Shown here: one piece after another, positions 18,354-26,922 of the stretch
Layout of the letters: each line of letters starts with the position of its first letter
Position numbering within the stretch: the first letter of the stretch is position 1
Assembly: GCF_019426345.1 (NCBI RefSeq)
Contig: NZ_JAHLLW010000007.1
Location: 62,001-126,000, forward strand
Length of the DNA stretch: 64,000 nucleotides
Direction of reading: 5' to 3'
From: Marinomonas lutimaris
Lineage (GTDB): Bacteria > Pseudomonadota > Gammaproteobacteria > Pseudomonadales > Marinomonadaceae
The notes under the pieces: generated by a model
Database searches by the model: none
Seen by the model: the letters and a program-made list of their open reading frames with translations, nothing else
What the model was told of the DNA's origin: nothing
Position numbers and translations under genes: made by a program

Positions 18354-20063
18354 ATGAAGGCACTCTGCATCAGCATCGGCAGCGCGACCAACAAGGGTAA
18401 AAAAGACATCAATCAAGATCTCTTGGGTTGTCAGATACCACCAGAACCGCTGTTAACGACCAGAGGTGCCTCGCTTGCTATCGCCGATGGCATCAGTTCG
18501 AGTCAAGTGAGCCAAGCTGCCAGTGAATTTGCCATTACGCGATTTTTCGAAGATTTTTACCACACCTCTGATGCGTGGTCGGTTAAGACATCGGGTGAGA
18601 AGGTCATTAAATCCATCAATGCTGCTCTATATTCTCAAACACAAAACGGCCCAAGCCGATTCGACAAAGACAAAGGCTATGTGTGTACCTTTACCGCTAT
18701 TGTACTTTGCGCCAATGCGGTTCACATCTTTCATTTAGGCGACAGTCGAGTCTATCGACTAGTCGATGGAAAACTCGAGCAATTGACGCAAGATCATCGT
18801 CGCACAGTATCCGTCAGCGAGAGCTATTTGACTCGTGCCTTAGGCATAGAGCCGATTATAGAGCTGGATTATCAAACTGTACCGATGAACAAAGGCGACA
18901 TATTTGTGATGGCGACGGATGGTGTGTATGAATTCGTCACGGCTGAGCAAATGATTACCTGTATTGCCGAGTCTGAGAGTTTGGATCAGGCCGCAGAACA
19001 CCTTATTGCACTGGCTTTGGAAAACGGCAGTGACGATAACCTCAGTATTCAAATCGCCCGAGTAGAGGAAGTGCCAAGTTATCAGCTGGAGGATGTTCAG
19101 CAGGGCGTCAGCCTATTGCCTTTGCCACCGCCATTAAGAGAAAGAATGTCGTTTGATGGCTACGAGATACTTCGTTCTATTTATGTGAGCAGTCGAAGTC
19201 ATGTGTTCTTGGCTCGTGATATGGATAGCAATGAACGTGTGGTGATCAAAACACCGTCGGCAGAATTAAGCGACGATGGGGCGTATCTAGAAAGCTTTAT
19301 GCTGGAAGACTGGATAGCGAAACGGCTGGATAATCCTCATGTGGTCAAAGCCATGGAATCGCCAAGACAACGGCATTTTCTCTATTTGGCGACGGAATAC
19401 ATAGAAGGCCAATCTCTTGCTCAGTGGATGATAGATAACCCTAAACCAACACTAGAACAAACCCGAGACATCATTTCGCAAATCGCCAATGGACTACAGG
19501 CTTTCCATCGTAAAAGCATGATTCATCAAGACATTCGTCCGGCGAACATCATGATCGATAAACACAATACGGTGAAAATCATCGACTTTGGTTCCACCTA
19601 CATCGCTGGCGTGAGCAACACCAAAGGCGAAGAAGTCCTACGGGGCACCATGCGCTATTCCGCACCAGAATACTTTCTTGGTCACGCGGGGTCAGAACGT
19701 TCCGATATTTACGCGCTTGGTGTTATTGCTTATCAAATGTTATCCGGCAATCAATTCCCTTACAGCCCCAAAATAGCCCAAGCCAGAAGCATTGCAGCTC
19801 AACAACGTTTAACTTATCGCAGTGTTATTACCGAAGCCTCTGAACTGCCAGTTTGGATCGACGACGCATTGCACAAAGCATTAAACATAAACCCACTAAA
19901 ACGTTACGAAGAAGTCTCTGAATTCGTCTACGATCTACATCATCCGAATCAAACCTTTCTAGATCGAACTCGACCGCCATTAATGCAACGTAACCCCGTT
20001 ATGTTTTGGCAAGGTGTGTCTTTTGCTTTGTTTCTCGCGATCTTATTCTTGCTGGTCAAATGA
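18354..20063 (+). CDS. Bifunctional PP2C phosphatase / serine-threonine protein kinase, membrane-anchored
   Basis: A 569-residue fusion. Residues about 1-240 form a PP2C phosphatase with its metal-binding motifs (INQD, AIADGISSS, FHLGDSR, MATDGVYEF, DDNLS). Residues about 265-530 form a Hanks-type kinase: VVIKTP for the ATP lysine, HQDIRPANIMID as the catalytic loop (HRD changed to HQD, catalytic Asp kept), KIIDFGS and a retained APE-like PEYF. The last ~20 residues (FWQGVSFALFLAILFLLVK) are one membrane segment. This architecture is known next to nitrate assimilation genes in pseudomonads. Here it follows cynS and an FNT channel, suggesting reversible phosphorylation of the transporter or a nitrogen regulator; targets are unknown. 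GGGGGAGG lies just before the ATG. Confidence 0.9.
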   Translation: MKALCISIGSATNKGKKDINQDLLGCQIPPEPLLTTRGASLAIADGISSSQVSQAASEFAITRFFEDFYHTSDAWSVKTSGEKVIKSINAALYSQTQNGPSRFDKDKGYVCTFTAIVLCANAVHIFHLGDSRVYRLVDGKLEQLTQDHRRTVSVSESYLTRALGIEPIIELDYQTVPMNKGDIFVMATDGVYEFVTAEQMITCIAESESLDQAAEHLIALALENGSDDNLSIQIARVEEVPSYQLEDVQQGVSLLPLPPPLRERMSFDGYEILRSIYVSSRSHVFLARDMDSNERVVIKTPSAELSDDGAYLESFMLEDWIAKRLDNPHVVKAMESPRQRHFLYLATEYIEGQSLAQWMIDNPKPTLEQTRDIISQIANGLQAFHRKSMIHQDIRPANIMIDKHNTVKIIDFGSTYIAGVSNTKGEEVLRGTMRYSAPEYFLGHAGSERSDIYALGVIAYQMLSGNQFPYSPKIAQARSIAAQQRLTYRSVITEASELPVWIDDALHKALNINPLKRYEEVSEFVYDLHHPNQTFLDRTRPPLMQRNPVMFWQGVSFALFLAILFLLVK

Positions 20064-20180
20064 CGTTGTTATTTTTTTTGCTCACCTAGGTCGTCTATTT
20101 TTTTTAAATACTAAATTTCGTTTTCGATGCGATTTCATTGGCGTTATAGTATTTCCACTATTGAGACGAGTATTAAACCT

Positions 20181-20393
20181 ATGAAGCAAGACATAGTGCA
20201 TATTTTAAACACCGACGACTTCTGGCGAGATTATAAACACATGGTCGTAGCAGGCATTCACTTTGCTCGACCACCCGCCGAACAGGAATACGACACAGTT
20301 GCTGTATTCGAAGACCTATACGGTAACTTGTGGGACTTGTTGCAACTCAAAGACAATCATTCAATTTCTAGTCGATTGAAAGCTTTGGTTTGA
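20181..20393 (+). pseudogene. Half-length VOC (glyoxalase/bleomycin resistance) protein
   Basis: The 70-residue product corresponds to the C-terminal half of a VOC-superfamily domain: LNTDDFWRDYKHM, GIHFARPPAEQEYDTVAVFEDL and YGNLWDLLQL. The N-terminal beta-alpha module that should precede it is not found upstream in any frame, so it is either a remnant or a solo half-domain that dimerises. The frame could also open at 20127, but those residues match nothing. No good ribosome site is present for either start. Function is not predictable. Confidence 0.5.
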
Positions 20394-20512
20394 TAAATCT
20401 TTTGCGTTCGCGGATAAAACAGACTGTATTATCAGTTATGAACGCAGCTTTTTTAGACCTGTGTTTGGTTAAAGTAAAATTATAAAAATATTATTAACCC
20501 GAGGAGAAACGG

Positions 20513-20833
20513 ATGTTTATCGCGGTTTATGAATTTGAAATCAAAGAAGGTACAGAAGTTTCTTTTCGTAACTCATGGCTTGAGGTCACAAAAGCGATTT
20601 ATAAAAACTGTGGCAGTTATGGTTCAAGACTTCACACGTCAGATAAACCCAATATTTTGGTGGGTTATGCCCAATGGCCAAGTCGAGAGCAGTGGGAAAA
20701 GATCAGTGACCTTACTGATGAGGGTTACCAGCGTGCACGTAATGAAATGCGCCGTTGCTTAGTTCAATCCAAAACAGTTTACGAACTGGAAGTCTGTGAT
20801 GATTACCTGCAAACCTCTGTAGCATCGGAGTGA
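20513..20833 (+). CDS. Antibiotic biosynthesis monooxygenase (ABM) domain protein
   Basis: A 106-residue small alpha-beta barrel protein. MFIAVYEFEIKEGTEVSFRNSW, then LHTSDKPNILVGYAQWPSREQWE, has the beta-strand pattern and W/P positions of ABM-domain proteins, a family with varied roles including heme degradation and quinol oxidation. The start has GAGGAGA about 6 bases upstream. No catalytic residue set is diagnostic, so substrate is unknown. It appears to be a stand-alone gene. Confidence 0.7.
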   Translation: MFIAVYEFEIKEGTEVSFRNSWLEVTKAIYKNCGSYGSRLHTSDKPNILVGYAQWPSREQWEKISDLTDEGYQRARNEMRRCLVQSKTVYELEVCDDYLQTSVASE

Positions 20834-20893
20834 TATCCGAGGTTTTATAAATGGTTAGCTTTCAATTTTTATTTAATTTAGAAGGATCTTTAG

Positions 20894-22291
20894 TTGAGAC
20901 GCCTATGCAGTAAACTCTTTCGTCTCACGAAAGACGACATCTCTAAATGGACACCTATTGGCCGCCATAATAAACGAGTGAAGAGCCTCATCTTTTTTGG
21001 CGGTTATGCGACACTTTTTTGTAGTGTTATCTGGGGATTATATTATTTGAGTCGAGGAAACTGGCCACATTTTGTTATCAATCTGATTTCAGTCATTACC
21101 GGAGTCACAATACTTGTGCTGGCTTATGGCAACCATCTGCGTAGTGCCGCAATTATTATGTGTCATGCTCTGTTGTTTACGGTGGTTCTCGCTTCTTTGA
21201 GTGATATTCCTATGAATGGTATTCCTCGCTCTGTTCATATGAACTTGCTACCAGTCGTCGCAGCTACCTTTCTTATTTTCCATCGAGAAGGGATTTATCT
21301 ACGTTTGCTTCTACCGATTATTGGTCTGGTTTTTTTTCTTGCTTTGGCGCTTAACGTGATGCCAATTCCCTCGTCTGATTTGGCAGCTCCTATAGAGGGG
21401 CGTTTAGTTGGCGTGTGGATAAACCATATCACTGGAATAGTTGGTGTCAGCATTGTTCTCGCAATGATGCAGGCGAATATGAATGCACGTAGTGCTTTGG
21501 AAAGCGATATGCGCCAAGCGATTGCACGTGGCGAATACCATTTTCACTATCAACCACAGATTGATGAATTTGGTAGTATTTTTGGCGTAGAGGCGCTTTT
21601 GCGCTGGCGCCATCCTACTCGGGGTAGTATCTCTCCAATGGAGTTTATTCCACTCGCTGAGGAAACCGGGCTAATTATTCCCATCGGCGAATGGGGGTTG
21701 CGTATGGCTTGTACTCAGCTAGCAGAATGGGCCAAGTCACCACAGACCTCTCACCTTATTATCGCGGTCAATGTCAGTGCCACGCAATTTCGTCAGCCAG
21801 ATTTCGTTCAGGAAGTGAAGAGTATTTTATTGTTGAGTGGTGCCGCGCCTTCTAAGTTGAAGTTGGAATTGACTGAAACTGCATTGGCTGATGACATCGA
21901 CGTTGTGGTGAAAAAAATGCATGCTTTGAAAGACATAGGCGTCACTTGGTCACTAGATGACTTTGGGACAGGCTATTCTTCGCTAAGTTTACTCAAGCGC
22001 TTACCTTTGGATCAGCTGAAGATTGATAAGTCCTTTGTTAGCGATTTGTTGTCAGATAAACGCAGCTTGGCCATTATTACTACGCTTATTGATCTAAGCC
22101 AAAATTTGAACTTAGCGGTGATTGCCGAAGGGGTTGAAGACGAGAAACAGCTAATGGCGCTGAAATCAATAGGCTGTTTGTCCTATCAGGGATATTTGTT
22201 TAGTCGCCCTCTGCCGATATCAGAACTAAACAATTTGATTATTGGCAACAATGTAACAGGCCACATTAGTCGCCATCCCGAGTCGGTGTAA
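20894..22291 (+). CDS. Membrane-bound EAL domain c-di-GMP phosphodiesterase
   Basis: A 465-residue protein. The N-terminal ~195 residues hold five or six predicted membrane helices forming a sensor of unknown ligand. Residues about 205-450 are a complete EAL domain: VEALLRWRHP (the EAL glutamate), FIPLAEETG, NVSATQF, LELTETAL, LDDFGTGYSSLSLLKRLPL, KIDKSFV, IAEGVED and QGYLFSRPLP. All metal and catalytic motifs appear intact, so hydrolysis of cyclic-di-GMP is expected, in contrast to the EAL-HDOD protein at 5.7 kb. The start is a TTG with AAGGA 8 bases upstream; the next in-frame ATG lies inside the catalytic half of the chain. Confidence 0.9.
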   Translation: MRRLCSKLFRLTKDDISKWTPIGRHNKRVKSLIFFGGYATLFCSVIWGLYYLSRGNWPHFVINLISVITGVTILVLAYGNHLRSAAIIMCHALLFTVVLASLSDIPMNGIPRSVHMNLLPVVAATFLIFHREGIYLRLLLPIIGLVFFLALALNVMPIPSSDLAAPIEGRLVGVWINHITGIVGVSIVLAMMQANMNARSALESDMRQAIARGEYHFHYQPQIDEFGSIFGVEALLRWRHPTRGSISPMEFIPLAEETGLIIPIGEWGLRMACTQLAEWAKSPQTSHLIIAVNVSATQFRQPDFVQEVKSILLLSGAAPSKLKLELTETALADDIDVVVKKMHALKDIGVTWSLDDFGTGYSSLSLLKRLPLDQLKIDKSFVSDLLSDKRSLAIITTLIDLSQNLNLAVIAEGVEDEKQLMALKSIGCLSYQGYLFSRPLPISELNNLIIGNNVTGHISRHPESV

Positions 22292-22352
22292 GTACTCATT
22301 TAATAGTCACTATTTAATATTCACTTCCATTTTTAGTTAAAGGAACAATCAT

Positions 22353-23351
22353 ATGCAGCATGCTCCTCTTTCCGTGCAAGTGACACGCGGCGGTATTGTT
22401 GAAAGCGAACACAGTATTAAGGCGGTTATTGTTTCAAGTAGTGGCGAAGTGGTTGAATCTTGGGGCGATGTAGATACATTGGTTTATCCTCGCAGCGCGA
22501 TAAAAGCCATGCAAGTATTGGCCTTTATCGAGATGGGCGGTGCTGAACGCTTTGCTTTTAGTGATGAGGAAATTGCTATCTGCTGTGCGTCTCATAGTGG
22601 CGAGCCAGAGCATGTGGCAACAGTACAGAGCATGTTGGATAAGTTGGCATCGTCTGAGTTCGACTTTGAATGTGGCTGTCATTGGCCATCCCGCGCTGAG
22701 GCAAGTTATGCGCTAGCAGGCGAAGGAAAAAAGCCGAATCAATTACACAATAATTGCTCAGGTAAACATGCTGGAATGTTGGGGTTAGCGAAATTGCTCG
22801 GTGTTCCATCACAGGGTTACATAGGTATTGATCACCCCGTACAACAGAAAATTGCCGATACCATGGCAGAAATGTGCGAGTACGATTACAGTACAGCACC
22901 TTGGTCGCCAGATGGTTGCTCTGCGCCAACATGGGCGATGCCACTGACCAATCTTGCTTTAGCGTTTGCTAAGTTTGCGAGTCCTGAAAACTTATCGGAA
23001 GAGCGCCAAAAGGCCTGTAAAACCTTATATGATGCTGTAGTGAAACATCCTTTTATGGTGGCGGGAACCGATCGTTATTGCACCGATATGATGACGATAT
23101 TGCAAAAACGTGTGTTCCTTAAAGTTGGTGCAGAAGGTGTTTATATCGCTGCGATTCCTGAGCTAAAACTCGCCATAGCGCTGAAATGTGAAGATGGCGC
23201 GGTTCGAGCGGCGGAGTCCGTAATGACGGCATTATTGGATCATGTTGGCATTACATCTTTCGTTGCGGATGACGTCATGCAGAAATATCGTTCCGTTACT
23301 TTGAAAAATTGGGAAAAGCGTGAAACAGGCCAGATTGTTTGCCGAATTTAA
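22353..23351 (+). CDS. L-asparaginase, Rhizobium etli type II (class 3) family
   Basis: A 332-residue protein of the thermolabile asparaginase family unrelated to E. coli AnsA/AnsB. It would hydrolyse L-asparagine to aspartate and ammonia. YPRSAIKAMQ carries the Ser-x-x-Lys catalytic pair, CCASHSGEP the second serine region, and NNCSGKHAGML and WSPDGCSAPTWAMPL the conserved cysteine/zinc neighbourhood. No signal peptide is seen, so it is cytoplasmic. AAGGAACA precedes the ATG. The downstream YcaQ-like gene starts 25 bases later and may be co-transcribed. Confidence 0.85.
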   Translation: MQHAPLSVQVTRGGIVESEHSIKAVIVSSSGEVVESWGDVDTLVYPRSAIKAMQVLAFIEMGGAERFAFSDEEIAICCASHSGEPEHVATVQSMLDKLASSEFDFECGCHWPSRAEASYALAGEGKKPNQLHNNCSGKHAGMLGLAKLLGVPSQGYIGIDHPVQQKIADTMAEMCEYDYSTAPWSPDGCSAPTWAMPLTNLALAFAKFASPENLSEERQKACKTLYDAVVKHPFMVAGTDRYCTDMMTILQKRVFLKVGAEGVYIAAIPELKLAIALKCEDGAVRAAESVMTALLDHVGITSFVADDVMQKYRSVTLKNWEKRETGQIVCRI

Positions 23352-23376
23352 TAATTGAATAAGGCTTGGCATCAGT

Positions 23377-24588
23377 ATGATTGAACTTAAATCCACCAAA
23401 GATCTAGCTCGCCTTCGTCGTCTTGCTTTGGCATCCCAAGGTTTGTCTCAGGCGAGTCCGTTTGGTAGCGGTTTGGCTGGCGCGCGTAAAGCCATGAGTC
23501 ATTTAGGTTACGTGCAGATTGATACTATTTCTGTGGTGGAGCGGGCGCATCACCATGTGCTGTATTCAAGAATACCTAGGTTCACGCCAGCGATGCTGAA
23601 TAAGATGTTGCTGGATGGGGATGTATTTGAGTATTGGTCTCACGCGGCGGCATTTTTACCTATAGACGATTTTCGTTTTTCCTTGCCTTACAAGCACGCG
23701 ATTAAAAGCGGTCAAACCCATTGGTACAAAGATCCAGATGAAAAACTGATGGCTGAGTTGTTGGCTCGTGTTGCTTCTGACGGACCGTTACGTTCACGAG
23801 ATATCGAAACCAAATCTAGTAATAATGGAGCCGGCTGGTGGGATTGGAAGCCAGCAAAAAAAGCCCTTGAGCAACTTTATATGCAAGGGGATCTCATGGT
23901 TTGTAATCGTGAAGGCTTTCAGAAAACCTACGATTTAACCGAGCGAGTTTTGCCTTCCCATGTTGATACTACAATGCCTAGTTTGGAAGAATTTGCGAAC
24001 CATTTAGTTGATCAGCAATTACGTTGTCACGGTCTTGTTACCTTAAAAGGGCTGACCTATTTACGTCGTAATACAGGGCTTCGCAACGCTGTGAAAAACT
24101 TAGTTGATGAGCGCTTGGTGCAAGGCTTGTTAGAGCTGGTAAAAATCCCTAATGGCGATGTGTTTGTAATAGAACCGGACGCACTGGAACGCCGCTTGCC
24201 TCGATTGAATAATCGTCTATTGATACTCTCGCCCTTTGATAACAGCGTGATTCAGAGAGACCGGCTAAAAAGCCTGTTTCAATACGATTATCAGATTGAA
24301 TGTTATGTGCCAGAGCCCAAACGCCAGTATGGTTACTTCTGTCTGCCACTATTGTTTCGAGGGGAATTTATCGGTCGTATGGATTGCAAAGCCCACCGAA
24401 AAGAACGCCGTCTCGAAATCAAATCACTATACCTAGAAAAACAGAGTTTTGATGATGACATGGTGATTAGCGCCTTCGTTGAAGCCATTAAAGCTTTTAG
24501 CGAATTCCAACAATGTGATTCTGTGATGCTAACATTCGTTGAGCCTAAGCATTTAATGCAAATTCTAATTAATAGATTGGGTCAGTAG
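23377..24588 (+). CDS. YcaQ-like winged-helix DNA glycosylase family protein
   Basis: A 403-residue member of the HTH_42 family, which includes E. coli YcaQ/AlkX and Streptomyces AlkZ, enzymes that unhook interstrand DNA crosslinks. VQIDTISVVERAHHHVLYSR contains the QID motif at the position of the catalytic Q-phi-D residues of YcaQ, and SHAAAFLP and DGPLRSRDIE are conserved. Three winged-helix units are expected over the chain. The N-terminal LRRLALASQGL is typical. Length equals E. coli YcaQ. Activity on specific adducts is inferred from the family. Confidence 0.85.
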   Translation: MIELKSTKDLARLRRLALASQGLSQASPFGSGLAGARKAMSHLGYVQIDTISVVERAHHHVLYSRIPRFTPAMLNKMLLDGDVFEYWSHAAAFLPIDDFRFSLPYKHAIKSGQTHWYKDPDEKLMAELLARVASDGPLRSRDIETKSSNNGAGWWDWKPAKKALEQLYMQGDLMVCNREGFQKTYDLTERVLPSHVDTTMPSLEEFANHLVDQQLRCHGLVTLKGLTYLRRNTGLRNAVKNLVDERLVQGLLELVKIPNGDVFVIEPDALERRLPRLNNRLLILSPFDNSVIQRDRLKSLFQYDYQIECYVPEPKRQYGYFCLPLLFRGEFIGRMDCKAHRKERRLEIKSLYLEKQSFDDDMVISAFVEAIKAFSEFQQCDSVMLTFVEPKHLMQILINRLGQ

Positions 24589-24730
24589 TAAAAAATCCCC
24601 CTCATTTATAATCTTCTTTCAGACGTAACTGACACCAAAGTGACACTGTGGAAAGCCTTTTTGCCTGTTTAACTGAAATGGTCTCAACTAAGACATTGAC
24701 GGATTTCAGTTTCAAAACAGGAGTATCAAA

Positions 24731-26920
24731 ATGGCGCTTTCAATTCACCCTTCGGTTGGTATTGCTCGTTTGGGCAATGCAGATGGCAATGATTTTGTTT
24801 TAAACCCTATCAAAATTGGCGGCTTGCCTTATGAGCATGATGATAATTTGCAGCCAACAACGGAAGTTATTTATTTTAAAGATGAAGCCGGACGTGTTCG
24901 TCGTCAGGGACAGGTATTTAAAGTGTTGGATGAACAGGATCATGAAATAACCTTGGATTCCGCGAACGTTAAAAGCATTGAGTGGAATGTTCATTTAGCT
25001 AATAAAAAGGCAGCATGGTATGCGTTTAGTGAGCTGAACGGAAATTTGCTGTACGGCGAAGCAAATAGCTATAAAAACCGCGGCATTGAGTGGCGAAATC
25101 CCTCTGTGACCAGTGAACCTGAGAGACAAAAGCTGATTATTGACCTAGGCCCTCGCACTGTTTCAGGTAGCTTAAAAAGCGCTGAGTTTGATAAAGACAA
25201 TATCCCGAGCAACTATACGAAAGCATCTTATCCTGGTCCTGTGCTGCAAGGGGAAGATTTTAAGAGCTTAGGCACCTTGTTGACGGATGATAAGGGGCGA
25301 CTCATAGTGCTGGGCGGTTATGGCCGTGCCGGAGGTAATACCGATTTAGAAGGGTATGGCGGTGGTGACGAATGGTTTGACGATATATCTGATGGTCCTG
25401 TTACTTGCGTAGTAACTTACACTGATGGCTCTCCAGCGCAAACAATGAAAGCTTGGGTTGTTGTTGGTTCGCCTGATTTTGCCCCTGAAATTGTTAATAT
25501 TTCTACGCTCAATGACACGTTTTTTGATGTGGGTGTCCGTCATTTCGATTTAGTCCCAAATATGTATGCTCATGGGGAATTTAATAATGGTTTTGTTGCC
25601 AATTTTGAACGAGACATTCAACCCATCATTCATCGTATTAGCCAATACCAGTGGGTTGCCAATGTTCAGTCGATGAGTGGTTTCTTTTCTTATCAGTTTG
25701 ATTACCGCGATAACAGCGATGGCAATAAGCCGAATAGGATGAAGTACTACAATTACTTTCGGCAACTAGATAATAAAGTTATTGGCGATTACGATCAGCC
25801 ACAACAGACTCTTATGAGCTCTTCATCAGAAGGTGAAATGCTACCTATGATGCCTATGAATTCAGGTAGTAATTCGGTGAAAAGTGCTAATGCCTATGAT
25901 TTAACTGACAATGTGGTTGAGAAGTTTCTCGCTTTAGATGCCACACAGATGTTTTTGTTGAAGCAGTGGGCTGAAGGTAAATTTACCTTAGGTGCTACAG
26001 ACGTTTTACTTGTCAATGAAATGGATGCGGCAAGTATTGGCAATTGTGTTGGTCTGCCAATGTGTCCAGGTATTGAAGTGACTTGGAGCTTACAAAACTC
26101 CAAATTGTATGAATCTGCTTATCAGATAAAGCATTTTAAGGGCGATTATTCTCAACAAGGGTTATCACCGAGTCGAGATGAATGTGAAGGTGGAGGTGGA
26201 GGTTGCGAACCGGGTGATTTAACGAAACGTATGGCGTGCCCTTGGCAAGCTGACTTCTTTAATTGCACGGTACAGGTGGTTAATTTCAGTGAACCTAAAG
26301 TGAACAAAGCGACACAGGTAGAAACGTCCTTATCGCTTACGAAGTACAACTGGAAGGATTTGCCCGATGGCGTGAAAGTACCTAAAGAATACCAAGTGTT
26401 AGCGACACAAGATGTGGAAGAGAAAACGCCACTTCCGCCAGCATATTACAGCTATTGGTGGCCACCACAAAGCCCTTGGGATGTATTAACAGGGGAGTTG
26501 GATGTGACAGGCCAACTGAATAGTCACCTTCCTGCTGGTCAACAGATCAATTACGCTCGCGGAATTAATAGCTATGGGCAAATGGTTGAACACTGGTCTG
26601 CTTTAGCTTTTATTCGGGATCGTAATGCAAAAAATGAAGGCTTCCCTTATTTTACGGAATCAGAAAGAAACCATGAGTTGTTTGATTTTAAGGAAGTGGG
26701 AGTTGGGCAAATTAGTGGTAATTCAGAAGATAACGATACCACCATACCGGTGTTTTTTATCAATACTAATAAAGTGTCGTTGGATAAGTTAAAAGGTGAA
26801 ACCGACAAGAAGGAAACGAAAAAAGGCAAACTAATGACACAGTACTTTGAGGAACGAGCGTTTAAACCTGTTCGTACTAAAAATACCCTTCATCGTTCAG
26901 GAACTAGGATGAGGGGATAG
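24731..26920 (+). CDS. lodA: L-lysine 6-oxidase (CTQ quinoprotein) LodA
   Basis: A 729-residue enzyme that oxidatively deaminates the epsilon-amino group of L-lysine, releasing H2O2 and ammonia; in Marinomonas mediterranea it is the secreted antimicrobial marinocine. The chain begins MALSIHPSVGIARLGNA and ends RSGTRMRG, as expected for LodA. Cys512 (in FFNC) and Trp577 (in YYSYWWPP) are 65 residues apart, the spacing of the Cys516/Trp581 pair that forms the cysteine tryptophylquinone in M. mediterranea LodA. No classical signal peptide is present. CAGGAG precedes the ATG. lodB follows two bases after the stop. Glycine-oxidase paralogues exist, but overall similarity favours lysine oxidase. 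Confidence 0.93.
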   Translation: MALSIHPSVGIARLGNADGNDFVLNPIKIGGLPYEHDDNLQPTTEVIYFKDEAGRVRRQGQVFKVLDEQDHEITLDSANVKSIEWNVHLANKKAAWYAFSELNGNLLYGEANSYKNRGIEWRNPSVTSEPERQKLIIDLGPRTVSGSLKSAEFDKDNIPSNYTKASYPGPVLQGEDFKSLGTLLTDDKGRLIVLGGYGRAGGNTDLEGYGGGDEWFDDISDGPVTCVVTYTDGSPAQTMKAWVVVGSPDFAPEIVNISTLNDTFFDVGVRHFDLVPNMYAHGEFNNGFVANFERDIQPIIHRISQYQWVANVQSMSGFFSYQFDYRDNSDGNKPNRMKYYNYFRQLDNKVIGDYDQPQQTLMSSSSEGEMLPMMPMNSGSNSVKSANAYDLTDNVVEKFLALDATQMFLLKQWAEGKFTLGATDVLLVNEMDAASIGNCVGLPMCPGIEVTWSLQNSKLYESAYQIKHFKGDYSQQGLSPSRDECEGGGGGCEPGDLTKRMACPWQADFFNCTVQVVNFSEPKVNKATQVETSLSLTKYNWKDLPDGVKVPKEYQVLATQDVEEKTPLPPAYYSYWWPPQSPWDVLTGELDVTGQLNSHLPAGQQINYARGINSYGQMVEHWSALAFIRDRNAKNEGFPYFTESERNHELFDFKEVGVGQISGNSEDNDTTIPVFFINTNKVSLDKLKGETDKKETKKGKLMTQYFEERAFKPVRTKNTLHRSGTRMRG

Positions 26921-26922
26921 TT

